NCBI GenBank assembly: GCA_000697665.1
Contig: KL197732.1
Location: forward strand, 342,445-406,444
DNA length: 64,000 nucleotides
Direction of reading: 5' to 3'
Origin: Jaapia argillacea MUCL 33604
Taxonomy: Eukaryota; Basidiomycota; Agaricomycetes; Jaapiales; Jaapiaceae
Within the stretch, counting starts at the first letter, position 1. The number at the start of each line of letters is the position of its first letter. Shown here one piece after another: positions 10,011-21,506 of this stretch. The notes under the pieces are model-generated. The model saw nothing but the letters and a program-made list of their open reading frames with translations. It was not told where the DNA came from and did not search any database. Both the position numbers and the translations under genes were made by a program.

Positions 10011-12073
10011 TTGCTGGTTGCATATATGTTGGCGAACGGCCCCTTTTGGCAATAAGTCGTGTGTGCGCGTGTGGGGCTTGAAGTCTCTCGGCGCCGTATC
10101 ACTTTTGTGCTGTATCGCGAGAACGACCCATCCGATTGCCACAAAGTTTATATGAAAAGTGGAGTCCTTGACGAGCCCAACGTGCTCACAGCAAAATCAG
10201 GTTGATCAGAAAATGTCTTCCCATTGAAGCACAACATCCTCCTCCTCGTAACTATGGGTCGAGGTTTCCAACTCAGTGGTAGCTGGGGACAGGAGAATCA
10301 TATTTCCGTGGGCCAGTACAGAGTTGTAAGGTGCCTACAGGTCACGAAGCGTGCAAATGAACCTCCCCAATTAAGTACAACCCTTACTGACCTCCGAGAG
10401 AATGGCTGGTGAGGGTAACAAACATAGTGGAAGCATCTGGACGATTGTGTTACAGAGGGACTCAGGAATCTTCATTCCCTTTCGCATGATATACAGTGTG
10501 GCTGGAGGAGGAAGTAGACCAAGATTCGTTCAGGAAGTGATTGATGAAGATCTAATGAAGCGACTGGTTAGAAGTGCACAGGCGGTGAACTCAACGTCTG
10601 TACAAAGAGATAAATCCTCAGACAAGGCTTGTAAGACNNNNNNNNNNNNNNNNNNNNNNNNNNNNNNNNNNNNNNNNNNNNNNNNNNNNNNNNNNNNNNN
10701 NNNNNNNNNNNNNNNNNNNNNNNNNNNNNNNNNNNNNNNNNNNNNNNNNNNNNNNNNNNNNNNNNNNNNNNNNNNNNNNNNNNNNNNNNNNNNNNNNNNN
10801 NNNNNNNNNNNNNNNNNNNNNNNNNNNNNNNNNNNNNNNNNNNNNNNNNNNNNNNNNNNNNNNNNNNNNNNNNNNNNNNNNNNNNNNNNNNNNNNNNNNN
10901 NNNNNNNNNNNNNNNNNNNNNNNNNNNNNNNNNNNNNNNNNNNNNNNNNNNNNNNNNNNNNNNNNNNNNNNNNNNNNNNNNNNNNNNNNNNNNNNNNNNN
11001 NNNNNNNNNNNNNNNNNNNNNNNNNNNNNNNNNNNNNNNNNNNNNNNNNNNNNNNNNNNNNNNNNNNNNNNATCTGGACGATTGTGTTACAGAGGGACTC
11101 AGGAATCTTCATTCCCTTTCGCATGATATACAGTGTGGCTGGAGGAGGAAGTAGACCAAGATTCGTTCAGGAAGTGATTGATGAAGATCTAATGAAGCGA
11201 CTGGTTAGAAGTGCACAGGCGGTGAACTCAACGTCTGTACAAAGAGATAAATCCTCAGACAAGGCTTGTAAGACTTGATCTATTAGAGAGGTAAATACCT
11301 GTACAAAGAGATAAACTACAAGACAGGTTAGTCCAGGAAGTACATAGGATCATACAAGAGACTTACTCCTCAGACAAGGCTTGTAAGACTTGATCTGAGG
11401 AGCTGAGGATGCAACCCACACAGTTTATATAGACTACAGAGGATAGCATGACATCATAGAAAGAAATGCATAGAAAAGGGTAGAAACTGTGATCGCACAA
11501 TACTGAGCAAAGATGATGTGAGGATGGGCAAAGGATTGCTCTATCTACTGACTAACTATCTTACTCAGCTACCTACCAGATGACATCACGCTGACTGAGA
11601 CTGTGCAAGTCACATTCTAGCAAGTTCTGTCAAGGACAAGCAGCGCGTCTGTGACTGTGACATCACATGATAGTGACATCACACTGCTTCAACAATGATC
11701 AGGATAACCAAGACTCAACAAGGATTCTAATCGTCCCCCGACAGGTTAGGCACTGCAGGACTCTGCCTTAGCTGACAGGAATATGATTCTTCTGTCTCCA
11801 GCCGCCTGTGTTGTGGAAACATTGACCCAAAGCTATGGAGAGGAGGGTAGGGTGCAGCAGGAGCAAGACAATAGCTGATTAGCCTGATTTTGCTGTGAGC
11901 ATGTCGGGCTTGTTGAGGACTTCACTTTTCATATAAACTTTGAAGCAATTGGATGGATAGTTCTCGAGATACAGCACAAAAGTGATATGACGCCGAAAGA
12001 CTTCAAGCCCTACACGCGCACACACGACTTATTGCCAAAACGGGCCGTTCGCCAACATATATGCAACCAGCAA
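10011..12073. mobile_element. Copy B of the TA-target long-inverted-repeat element, inserted in the GTPase gene
   Basis: The left arm starts TTGCTGGTTGCATATATG and the right arm is its reverse complement ending at 12073. TA flanks both ends (10009-10010, 12074-12075). The arms match for roughly 300 bp (10011 to about 10310, and about 11780-12073), somewhat diverged inward. The interior has no transposase; it contains repeated short blocks (CTGTACAAAGAGATAAA near 11234 and 11299; GACAAGGCTTGTAAGACTT near 11259 and 11378) and a sequencing gap. Removing the element with one TA restores the reading frame of the host GTPase, fixing the borders. Confidence 0.85.
10638..11071. other. Assembly gap (434 N) flanked by identical 203-bp sequence
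   Basis: The 203 bases before the gap (10435-10637) recur immediately after it (11072-11274) with no difference I could find by eye. This is the pattern of unmerged overlapping contig ends, or of an unresolved recent tandem duplication. The gap length may therefore be artificial. Confidence 0.9.
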
Positions 12074-12530
12074 TAAATTAGGAGACTACGAATTCATTGA
12101 TACTCCTGTGATTGATGACCCAGAAGTATACCTTACGCTTCGAGCTTCAAGTATAATCCAGAAAAGGTCGGTCTCTTTCGTGACCCTCTTTGGATATCGA
12201 AACTCATCAATACGTACAGTGAAGTAGGACGCATAGTCGTCCTACACTGCACCACGCTGGGAAGGTGGATTTTGACGGCCAATCGGGAAGACCAAAACCC
12301 ACGTCCCGACTGTACGATTCAGAACTCCTTGCCTTCACGAGGAATCTCGTGTCCGACCCTTCGTTTTCGCTCCTCCACAACTTCGTTATCGTATGTGTAG
12401 ATCAATCTCCCAATCTAATAATGCTGAGGGCTCAACCAGTCGTGTGTGTGCCAATAAACGCGAAAAACGCTTGACGACATTCATTTTGTGACCTTTGTAC
12501 TATGCTACTACACTACTACACAACTCAAAG

Positions 12531-13964
12531 TCAATCATCACCACCACCCTCTTGAACCTCTGCACCGTCTTTGTCTTCCTCCAGCTCCATGGTTGAGCCA
12601 ATGTCAGGATACTTTATTTTATCTGTCTTGATGAGGTGGTCATCCCAACTTCAGACGAAGTCAGATTTCGGCATGTGAAAACAATGAGAATATCTTACCT
12701 TGCCCAGGTGGGGGACTTGTGATCAGGGCCGTTTGTCTTACTGAGTGATTTGAGGATCTTGTCGAAGGCTGGCCAAAAATCAGGCTTGTCGTCAGACTGG
12801 GCAATGGTTCCTGTGAGCTCACACTGTTGTTGCATCAGCAACTGCACTGGAAGGTACTAGAGGTGGAAGACATACCGCTTTCGCAAGCTGACCCAAGACG
12901 GGAATGGGAACTTCCTTAGGTCTCAGAGGAGTGTGGTACTTTCTAATGACCACCTCGGCAAAGCTGACAAGATCAATTCGCTCATTGACCGACTTGAAAA
13001 CCTATTTGCAATTGGTCACTTGTGATGATTCCTGAAGAAAGCGGTAACTTACTGCCTTGTGAAATTGGTTCTTTTGGTTATTGATTTGAGCCTTTAGGTA
13101 TGCATCGATGACAGTCTTCACGGCCGGCTTGGGGTACCTCACCAAGTCAAGTTTTACTTTCCATTTTGTGATGTAGGTCTGGAGGAGAGTTGAGAGCTTA
13201 GTACGTGGGCAGGAAGATAAAACTCTGCTTACTTGAACATCCCCAATGACATTCGTATAGGATATACATGGCTTCGTAAGGAAATGACGAACCAGGTCCC
13301 TCAAAGGTTTCTATAAAATCGTGAGGGCTGAGATCATTGAGATGTCGAGAGGGAAGAGGGACGAGTTACTTTTTGGGAGTCATTGAGTGACCAACTTTGT
13401 GTCAACAACGGGGTCATTGCCACAACTTGATCAGTGACAGCTTTCAGTGTCATAGAGTGCAAAATAATATCTTGAGAGGTTTTGAGCAGTTGAGCTTGCA
13501 GGTGGATGAGTTTTTCCTGAGACGTGCACTGCGAAAAAAGTCAATACATGTTGGTTATCAAGGATCAGACGAATTACCAGATTGAACATATGAAGGACAT
13601 CCCTATTCTCCGCATTCAGCCTACACAAGTTAGCGATCGTTGTGACATATTGGGGTGGAGCGGCGTCGGTTGGTGGGCTGTGTATGAGTGCACTTGGTCC
13701 GTTGCTAACAGCACCAGCATACGGCGGGTTGTAGCCTGGAATCACGCCATTCAGAGAGGGATATTCATTGACCTGATTGGATGAATTTTGGAAGGCTGGG
13801 TCTGTGAGCGACAACGGAAAGGATTCGTTTCCACCTTGCAAGGACGAGAACTCTTGGGAGAGGGAACGCTGCACAATGTGATGACCAGGCGGCCTCAGTG
13901 TATACGGCCCTGGGTGTGAGTGAGCAAGAGGATGACGATCAGGTCTGGGAGTGTTGTGGCTCAT
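12531..13964 (-). CDS. Hypothetical multi-exon protein, possibly transposon-associated
   Basis: The start is the ATG of MSHNTPRPDRHPLAHSH at 13964, followed by a proline/serine-rich N-terminal 100 residues. Helical segments come next (ATIANLCRLNAENRDVLHMF; SYTNVIGDVQ; KLDLVRYPKPAVKTVIDAYL; PVLGQLAKA; DDKPDFWPAFDKILKSLSK). A last exon reads WDDHLIKTDKIKYP and ends in an acidic tail with TGA at 12531-12533. Exons are separated by short GT...AG introns; the exon joins I examined stay in frame. I do not recognise a domain. It lies head-to-head with the small + gene at 14228 and beside a decayed transposase gene on the same strand. An accessory gene of that element is possible but unproven. Confidence 0.55.
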
Positions 13965-14227
13965 TTCGACGGAGTGCGGTTGAGAAGAAAACAAAACAAA
14001 GAAAATTGAAGGGGAGACGGCTGTGCCATGCTGCAGGATCCCAACATCAACACGGACATCGCAATTTTGAAACCCGCAGTTCACTCAATTTTGACATCAA
14101 TGACTTCAAGCTCACCTCTCATGCACGACAATCGGCCGAACAGCGCGCGAGAAGTCCAACGTGAAGAAGGACGAAAAAAGACTTCCCAGTGAGTCTCCGA
14201 GCTGTGTATTGTTTCAATCTCGTGTAA

Positions 14228-14871
14228 TTGCTCAATCGACCCAGCCTTTTGAATGGCTGGTTGAATACCCAAGTTGGTGACACTCAGGCCATTGATGACC
14301 AAATTCATGGGCAGGGCTGCACTGTCGAGGCTGCATCGATCGAGGGGGACTCCAAAGTGGAGCGGCTCAAGTTGGCTCCAGAAATGGACTTGGGCAAGCG
14401 TGTTACGGCTGAGGAATTGCTTGAGGACGAGACCAAAATGGTGTCAGAGCAGGAAGAGCATAATGGTGAGAAATTTCTGCACCCACATCAACTTCCTCTG
14501 AACGCAATGGTTTGTTCAAAGAAGCTCACCCCACACAAACGCCGCTGTGGACTTCTAAACGCCGACGTTCTTCGTCTTCGTCAGACACCCATGCCGTTCA
14601 CTTGTTCGACTGCACTGGTCATAACAACCAACTGGACCTTCGACTCTTCAACATAGAAAAGCGGTGGAATGCACGACTAGCTTCTCTTCACGAGGAAGTT
14701 GATCAATTGCGCTGCACACATCATCAGGCTTGGGCTTGGGTTGACATCACCCTTGCAAGGAAGCTTTTTGAGCTCGATCGCGACATCAATCGGATTTGCG
14801 AGCATCTGGGAATCAGGAGACAAGTTGATTTGGACAACAAAGAGGAGCTACGGAATGGACCTCTCATGTAG
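14228..14871 (+). CDS. Hypothetical small protein, 5' end uncertain
   Basis: Two exons are visible. The first (to 14464) is acidic, with AEELLEDETKMVSEQEEHN. A GT...AG intron (14465 to about 14520) leads in frame to EAHPTQTPLWTSKRRRSS and a helical, charged C-terminus (LFNIEKRWNARLASLHEEV, FELDRDINRICEHLGI) ending at 14871. The frame is open at 14228 but begins with TTG there; the first in-frame ATG is near 14383, or an upstream exon is missing. No domain recognised. It converges on the transposase relic whose stop is at 14897, only 25 bp away, a spacing common inside compact transposons. Confidence 0.4.
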
Positions 14872-14896
14872 CAGAATGTAGTATTCTCGAAACAAT

Positions 14897-17800
14897 CTAC
14901 TCATTCCATCCTCTTTTGTCTGAAGTGCCTCCTGGTGGATACCACCCTTCCATCATTCCCTCGAGATCAAGCTCATCCCGACCTCCAAAATTACCCTGGT
15001 GAGTTTCGGTCCACACCTGATGCTGGGATGGAGGAGGCAAATGATTGTGGTAGTATGGCATGATGAGAGAATATGGATGGGACATCATCCTAGCCTGCTG
15101 CACTGGAGGAGGTCCATTACCCTGATAGTATGGCATGGCGAGAGGGTGGGGGTGAGGAGCTGTATGAGGTGATGAAGATACAGTAGGGAAATTATCGTGA
15201 TGGTTGAATGTATGGAGGTATGGACTCAGGGGCCTGGGGAGACTGAACTGGAGATGATTCGAGAGGCCTGGGCTGCCGGATGGTGCAATGCGACTGGGAA
15301 GAGCTGTATGAGGGTGTAAATGAGGGATGTGGCTTCGAGATGTACTTGGATCGTTATCACGGGCAGGTGTTGGTGCAGACAATGCAGACAGCCCTTGATG
15401 CAATCGTTTCGGTGGTCCTGGTGCTTTTTGCGAGAGAGTGCACTTTCGTGAGCTGGTCTTGGTTGGACCAGTGGCATCAGAGCTGGTACCATTTGACAAA
15501 TCCAAGGCTTGACGGATCTCAACTGCCTTATGAATGAGTTTGTCCTTGGACAGTCCTGGATATCGGTTGGATGGCTGGAATAATTGTAGATGCACCGCAC
15601 TCCGTAATTGGGCGAGATTCAGCAGCAAATCTCCTGGCCCTGAGGCATGCTGGATCTCGTCTTCAAGTTTCGTAGTAGTGTGGCGTTCTTGAGCGAGCTG
15701 CTTTGTGCGAGATGGGCGGCAATTCTGTGCCGCACAGTTGTGAATCATGTTCACCATCGCGAGGCAGTCCTGCATTATGGAGCAGTTAGCCGTCAGGTTT
15801 AGGTTAAGCTGTGAAGAAGCCAACCTCGAGTGTTTGGACAACGACCTCTGGCTGACTTGCAGTCACAGAGGGGAAGCGATACGGCAACACTGTTGCTCCG
15901 ATCGTGTACTGCTTGATGAGAAGGGACAAAACACGACTTGTCCTTGCATCTACAAGAATCTCACCGACACGTCCAACCTGTGGTTCTGTCATTGAAGCTG
16001 AGTGATATAGTAGAAATCCGCCCAACCTGACAATATCACCATTCTTCAAAGTGACAGAGTCGCACTGTCGCAATACACTGGACTTCATCAGCAACTGCGG
16101 AGGCTCGCAAATGGCTCCACATGAAGTACTGGCCCAATCTAAACCCGGTCCAGTCTGTCGAGGCACAAGATGGTACTTTCCTAGAAACCAATGAACAAGG
16201 TGAGGACAGAGATGAAAGATATTCTGTACCAAAAGCTGGAGGGTCAAAAAGGGATGACATCCCCATCAACTCGAGAAAGACCTTGTCTCGAACCAATCCC
16301 TGAATGCCCTTGCCTGCCTGCTTAATGCTGAGGGACCCATCCTTTCGCTGACTCTCAACGATGTATCCACCACTGACAAGATGTCGTATAGCATGGAGAT
16401 GGCTGAACACTGTGGCAATGTCTACACTTGGTGCATGGTGGCTGGAATGAATGCTACGGAGTCGAATGATAAAATTGTAGGACTCAAAACCTTTGGTGGC
16501 ATAGAGGATAGGTGGTCCATATCGGCGAACATGGTCCACGAGATGGAGAAGAACATGAAATTTTGGTTTGTTAAACCACTGAGTCGTCCAGAGCGCAGTT
16601 GCTGCGAGAAAGTCATCAATGGCTGCTGCTAGATTCTCCTAGGGGAAAATGAGTATGGTTCCGAGTCTGAAGGATGAGGACAGGAATTCTCACCAAATAT
16701 ACAGGTAGATTATTGATTGTTGGCTGAAAGATAATTGGTGCCAAGCGACACAAAGCAAGCCATGCTTCGTAATGATTATCAGGAATCATTCCTTGAAGGA
16801 CAGCAGGTGCAAGCTGAAGGACCAGTCAGAAATCCCTCCCGGTCAAGGACCCAGCATACTGGACCAATGTGTGGCCTCTGGCACGAGGGCTATCAAGTCC
16901 GAGGGTGTCAAAGCTTGATATGTGCAATTTGAGGAGCTCCTTCCCAGCTGCATTTTGTCTTGATACTGCATCTCGCCAAAAATACTTCACAAACCCAAGG
17001 AGTACCACATGAAGGATCTCGACAGGGGTGTCACAATTTGGATCAAAGTCTACTCATTCATCAGCCTGGGATAAGCAGAGAATATTACAAATACACACCA
17101 CCCAGAGACAAGCCTGGGTTAAAAATCTCCTTGGGGAATGAGTCTCGCATCGTTTCAACTTCTCGATGATAACATTTCGTGGTATCCTTGGTTTTCCAAT
17201 AGGCTGATTCTTGAGTGAAGCACAATACTCTGACAACTGCTCTGCGAAATATTGGAAGTACTTATCCTTGACACCACTGTTTGTCGCCAGGGTGGCAGTG
17301 TTGGATGGTGCTGCCTTGAGAATCTCCTGTAGCTGCTCTTCAAGTGCCATTCTTGTATCTGCTTTTGATCGTGGATCCCCGATCTATTGTTGAATGCACA
17401 TCAGAACTAGTTTATCAGCCAGTACTTTAGGTAGACAAATCAGAACATTACCTTTAGGAAGTCTGAAACTCGGTCTCGTTCACCCTGTTCACCCGATCGA
17501 TTTTTGGCATCGCCACCTGATACATGGCAAACTCGACAGAATTTTTTCCCAGTGAGACCAATGTGGGATGCAAACTCACTCTGCATAGGATTATCACTGG
17601 TCATGGCAAAGATCCATGGGATGAGCAGAACTTCCTCATCAAGCTCACAGTCATATGCAGCAATTCCTTCCTGCTGAGCTTCTCTGTGGGATCATAGAAT
17701 CAGTTTGAGAATATATCCTTGACAAAGCCTGAGAATACCGTAACATCTTTACAAACTCATCAAACATCTCGAGTGGGGACGAGATGTTGGATGTTGCCAG

Positions 17801-19588
17801 AAAGTGGATGTTGTAGAGAAGCTGGGCATGCGCTCAAGGAAGTCCAGCCAAGGTGAAGAGAAGAGAATTGTGCTTATTCCACTTCTTAGACACATTTCCA
17901 GAGGTGTCATCGCAATAATACCAGACTGGTAGACTATGAATTCGGCGCCCTTGGGCTGTGATTCGAAGGGGATTTGGGAGTTTGACAGTGAATTCCTCGA
18001 CTTTCAACTCTTCCGTGGACCATTCCCCTGAATGAGCAATGCCTAAAACACAATTAGGGCTATGGTTAGGTGAGTGGAAAAGAAAGTTTACCTGCAACAT
18101 TGGTTGGATCTGGTAATCCATAGTATCGATGGTCTGCTTTTAGCTCCTCAAATGAGGCAAAAAAAGCTGACAATGGGAGCTCTTCGTGCTTTCCAAGACG
18201 AACATCAACGACAAGGGAGTCATCGGAGGGATGCTTCCGAAGGCGGTGAACTTGTGCCCATAGCTTCTTTCCCCGCATAAACCACCGAAACGGCATAACA
18301 GCAGCGTAGGTACCGAGGTCATCGATATTCGCCAACGCAGGCTCCTCAACATAGTAATCCCTTCCTTCATGGCGTACCATTGGGCCAGATAGGTTACCGT
18401 TGACTTCCTTCCACCTCGCAAAATGTCACGCCTCACTTCCCTGCTCCCCGACATCCTCGGCAAAAAAGTGTAGATGTGGCCGAACAAGGGGATTAGCAAT
18501 TTCCTGTCAAAATCCCCAATGAGAAGTGGTCATGGTAAGATTATCATGGAAATGATTGCGTACATCTGCAACAATACGGCCAAACTCCGCAATCGAGAAC
18601 ATGTTGCCAAGCTTGCCCTCGACAAGTGTCGGATTCATACCAGAGGTTTGAAGAACCTGATCCCGATGCCCTTTGACCTGCCTAACTGTAGGCAGATGAT
18701 CAACTCCACACTTTTGCGCAAACCACCGAGTTGCCTCAAGCTCCGCTTCTGAGAAACAAGCACGGGGGAAAGCATTCATCATATCAAGCAAGGCCTCCTG
18801 AACATATGGGATTAATTCATAGGTTAGCATCAGAAAACTAAACTCACCTCCTTACTCGCCCATGGCTGCCAATCCTCGACATCCGAGAGCTGCACCCCAT
18901 CATCAGGTGCCCACTCATCACGCTCAGGTGTTTCGGGGCCAGCTAACGGGTCGCTATCAAGAGCATTCAAGGGAAGGTCATCCAAAGTTGGAGAGTTGTT
19001 GCCTTCGTCGAGACTGAGTTGAGAAGAGGGATACGGAGCGACACCATTGTCCTCCGTCGAAGGCAAATAGTCTCCCATGGGACCATTCCAATCGTCGTAG
19101 ATAAGATTCGGATCGTCGTTTGGTAATGCAGGGCCCTGAACCGTGACAAACCGGTGGTATTCGGGGCCAGGAAGAGATGCAGGGAGTGGGGTCTGTACTG
19201 TCGCAACATCGTCAGGAAGCTCAAAGTCCGAAACTTGGTGGTCCGCAATCGGACTCGATGCGAATAATCCGGGGCTTGACAGAGGAAAGTCGAGGTCGCG
19301 AATCCTCGTAACGTGGATCTCGGTTTCTTCATGTTGAATTGCCTTCCGAATGGTCATCCAGACAGTCTGCGATGCGCAAACGGTGCACTTATACTTGCCG
19401 TGACCGTCTGATAAAAAGACTGCGTGAAGGAGCGTCAGATTCGCAGCCCATTGAATGGTAACTGGAAGTAACTCACTCCCGGGTCTTCGCAACTGAGGTT
19501 CCAAGCAGTATCTGAGCGAATTAGCGTGATTGTGTGATTCAGGTGAGCGCCTTCGGTGCGCGTTGGACTTGGAGCGATTTCGCGTCAA
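14897..19588 (-). pseudogene. Decayed class II transposase gene of basidiomycete type
   Basis: The minus strand carries a long intron-split transposase. In order: a CCHH-like zinc-binding element near the N-terminus (YKCTVCASQTVWM then HEETEIH), WFAQKCGVDHLPTVRQVKGH, NPLVRPHLHFFAEDVGE, MPFRWFMRGKKLWAQVHRL, LPNPLRITAQGRRIHSLPVW, WYYCDDTSGNVSKKWNKHNS, SDNPMQSEFASHIGLTGKKF followed by CRVC, and a C-terminal part with DHVRRYGPPILYATKGFESY and a proline-rich tail ending at 14897. I recall these blocks from repeated mushroom proteins related to the KDZ/Plavaka/CMC-type DDE transposases; the exact family is not settled. At least two in-frame TGA codons (18426-18428, 17834-17836) fall where arginine would fit. 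The gene is therefore inactive as read. Terminal inverted repeats were not located. Confidence 0.65.
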
Positions 19589-21506
19589 CTCACGTGGTGT
19601 ATCTATCTCATAGAGCCGGACTGCGGGGTCAGCCCACGAAAATATGAAATCCTGGACATTGAATTTTGATCAGCACTACATGGTTGTTAAATTCGGACGG
19701 GTCTACTATTGAGAATCTGTAAGCCAGCGGATCGTTATGAATCCATGATCGTGGACATCAAAAACTGAACTGCGGGACGTGCGATTCACGAAGTTCACAA
19801 CGGACTTCAAAAGACGGGCGCCCATCGGGTCGAGGTGTATACTTCCACTCGAATTCCTCCGATTATGGCATTGATTATCGGGGCGAATTCCGGCTGTTCA
19901 AAAGATTTTGCGTTTCCTCAGAGCTTGAAACCGCCATTCTCGTAACGACGATGTCGGACAGGGTCTCAGAACCTGAAGGTGTACGACAAGACCAGGAGCT
20001 CAAGAACCTTTGGTCTTCGATTGGTCTGGGTGCGAAGACCTGTCGATGGATGGATACAGCTGAGTCTGGGTTGGGCGTGTTGCAGAATTGCGGGATTTAG
20101 GTTTGAGCTTTGGGTACCCTCATGCCTTAATATTGTAGTTGGTATGACGACTGGCTGCGCATGGATTTGTGTATAGTAGCAAGGGTTCGCGGAGCGAATC
20201 CAAGTATCTTGGTGATCAGTCGAAGACGCGGATACAGAGAAGAAGGGAGTCAGCAATGCTCGAGAAACTGTATAGCAAGTCAGAAAACGATGTTGCACGC
20301 GAACAGCGCGCGGAAGGGCTCAACAAGCGAGCTACAATGGCGATATAGACATGTCGGGGCTAGCTAGATCTCCCAGGGAATAGTAGGATGCAAACAGCCC
20401 CCTCCATGACGGCATCGCCCTTAGCTGGTAATATTAGATGTGAGGCAGACACCAGGAGGCGAACACGAAGGAACGAGCGGGGACATCATTGACCGAGACG
20501 ACTTGACCGGAAGACAATGTATGGCGGGATTAACGAGTGTTGCAGTTTCAGAGGAGTGGAAAACGTTGTGAGCAACGTCAGCTACGAGGTAGGCGTCCGG
20601 AGTTGGGCTTGACGGAACGAGATGTCAGGCAGGGCTTCCCGGTGACAGTGTCTCATGCGACAATGGGGAAAGGGTTTCGGAGGACAATCAGAATTAAAGG
20701 AGGGTTAAGCATAGCGGAGGGGTAAACAAGGACGGTTGTCATTAGAGCTGACCTACATAGGAGTATCCTCGTACCAAAAATTCTCTGCACCACTCTGCCT
20801 CCGCCCATCAGACATCATAGAAGCGATAGGGCTAGATATAAATTTGGGGTGGGCTGCATCGGTCCAAGGCTATCCTGTCAGTGATATCGATGGTCGTTGT
20901 TATATACGAGGTTCGCAAGGATGGAGGCGATGAGCGAACTTTGTACGAGACAGTGAGGAAAGAACAATGACCACTTCCTAAAAAGGCAACAAGGGCAAAT
21001 TCTGCTTCCGCCTGCTTCTCCAACGGTGAGCGCTCACTGCCAACCTGAAGCGATGCATCCTCACAAAAATACCTGCATCGCATACGTACGATACACAACA
21101 GACGATCCAGATCTTCCCCCTCTTATTTTCCCTCGCATGACGCCAGAGAATAGAGGTCGTGCGGGGAGACAATGGCCACGTGTGAGGAAACATGCGGAGT
21201 TTGAATTGTTTGTGTCCAAATTAGGAAAGCTATTGTCCAAAAGAGAAAGTGAACAAGGGGTTGTGAACAATGAGCATGGGCGGACAATTGGAAGGCCTAA
21301 TGGATACTAAAGCAGCGTCCTCCCATGGAACTGCCATCATCACGACCTTCTTGCCCTTTGCTTTTGGGTGACGACCGGATCTGCTTGACTCTCGACTCTC
21401 ATCTTGCCTTTGCCTTGCCATCTCTTGCTTGACTTGCCTACGAGTCCCCTTGCTTTTGCATTAATTGATTCACTTGAAACACGAACTAGATTCACGAATA
21501 GATACG
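19589..21506. other. No gene recognised
   Basis: About 1.9 kb between the transposase relic and the serine-rich gene. Only short, unsupported ORFs occur on both strands and none shows a motif or splice structure I can defend. The last part presumably holds the promoter of the gene starting at 21507. Confidence 0.6.

Larger units (their letters stand above)
9028..12220 (+). pseudogene. P-loop GTPase fusion gene split by a transposon
   Basis: From 9028 a frame with one internal TGA (9295-9297) encodes an orphan domain (DAFLRWIQSPDTRDDGVLG, CNCWWFVGCIWSNLVAAIDP). I recall similar domains only from basidiomycete predicted proteins. Splicing near 9790-9840 gives in-frame entry into a GTPase P-loop, VMGSSGSGKSS. 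A short intron follows, then FINALKGQAMLVG and CTMNIDTI. The inverted-repeat element (10011-12073) interrupts at this point. With one TA removed the frame resumes exactly as KLGDYEFIDTPVIDDPEVY, containing the G3 (DTP) motif. The G-domain is of the septin/AIG1-like class widespread in mushrooms. Downstream of about 12140 the frame decays and the rest of the G domain is not found. The in-frame stop plus the insertion make it a broken gene; its former role is unknown. Confidence 0.75.

Noticed and set aside
10402-11278. Long open frames crossing the run of N
   Set aside because: The frames exist only because N positions contain no stops; the flanks are non-coding transposon sequence.
14897-19588. 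Assigning the transposase firmly to KDZ or Plavaka
   Set aside because: The remembered motif blocks fit the broad group but I could not place the catalytic residues or find the termini, so only a broad class is given.
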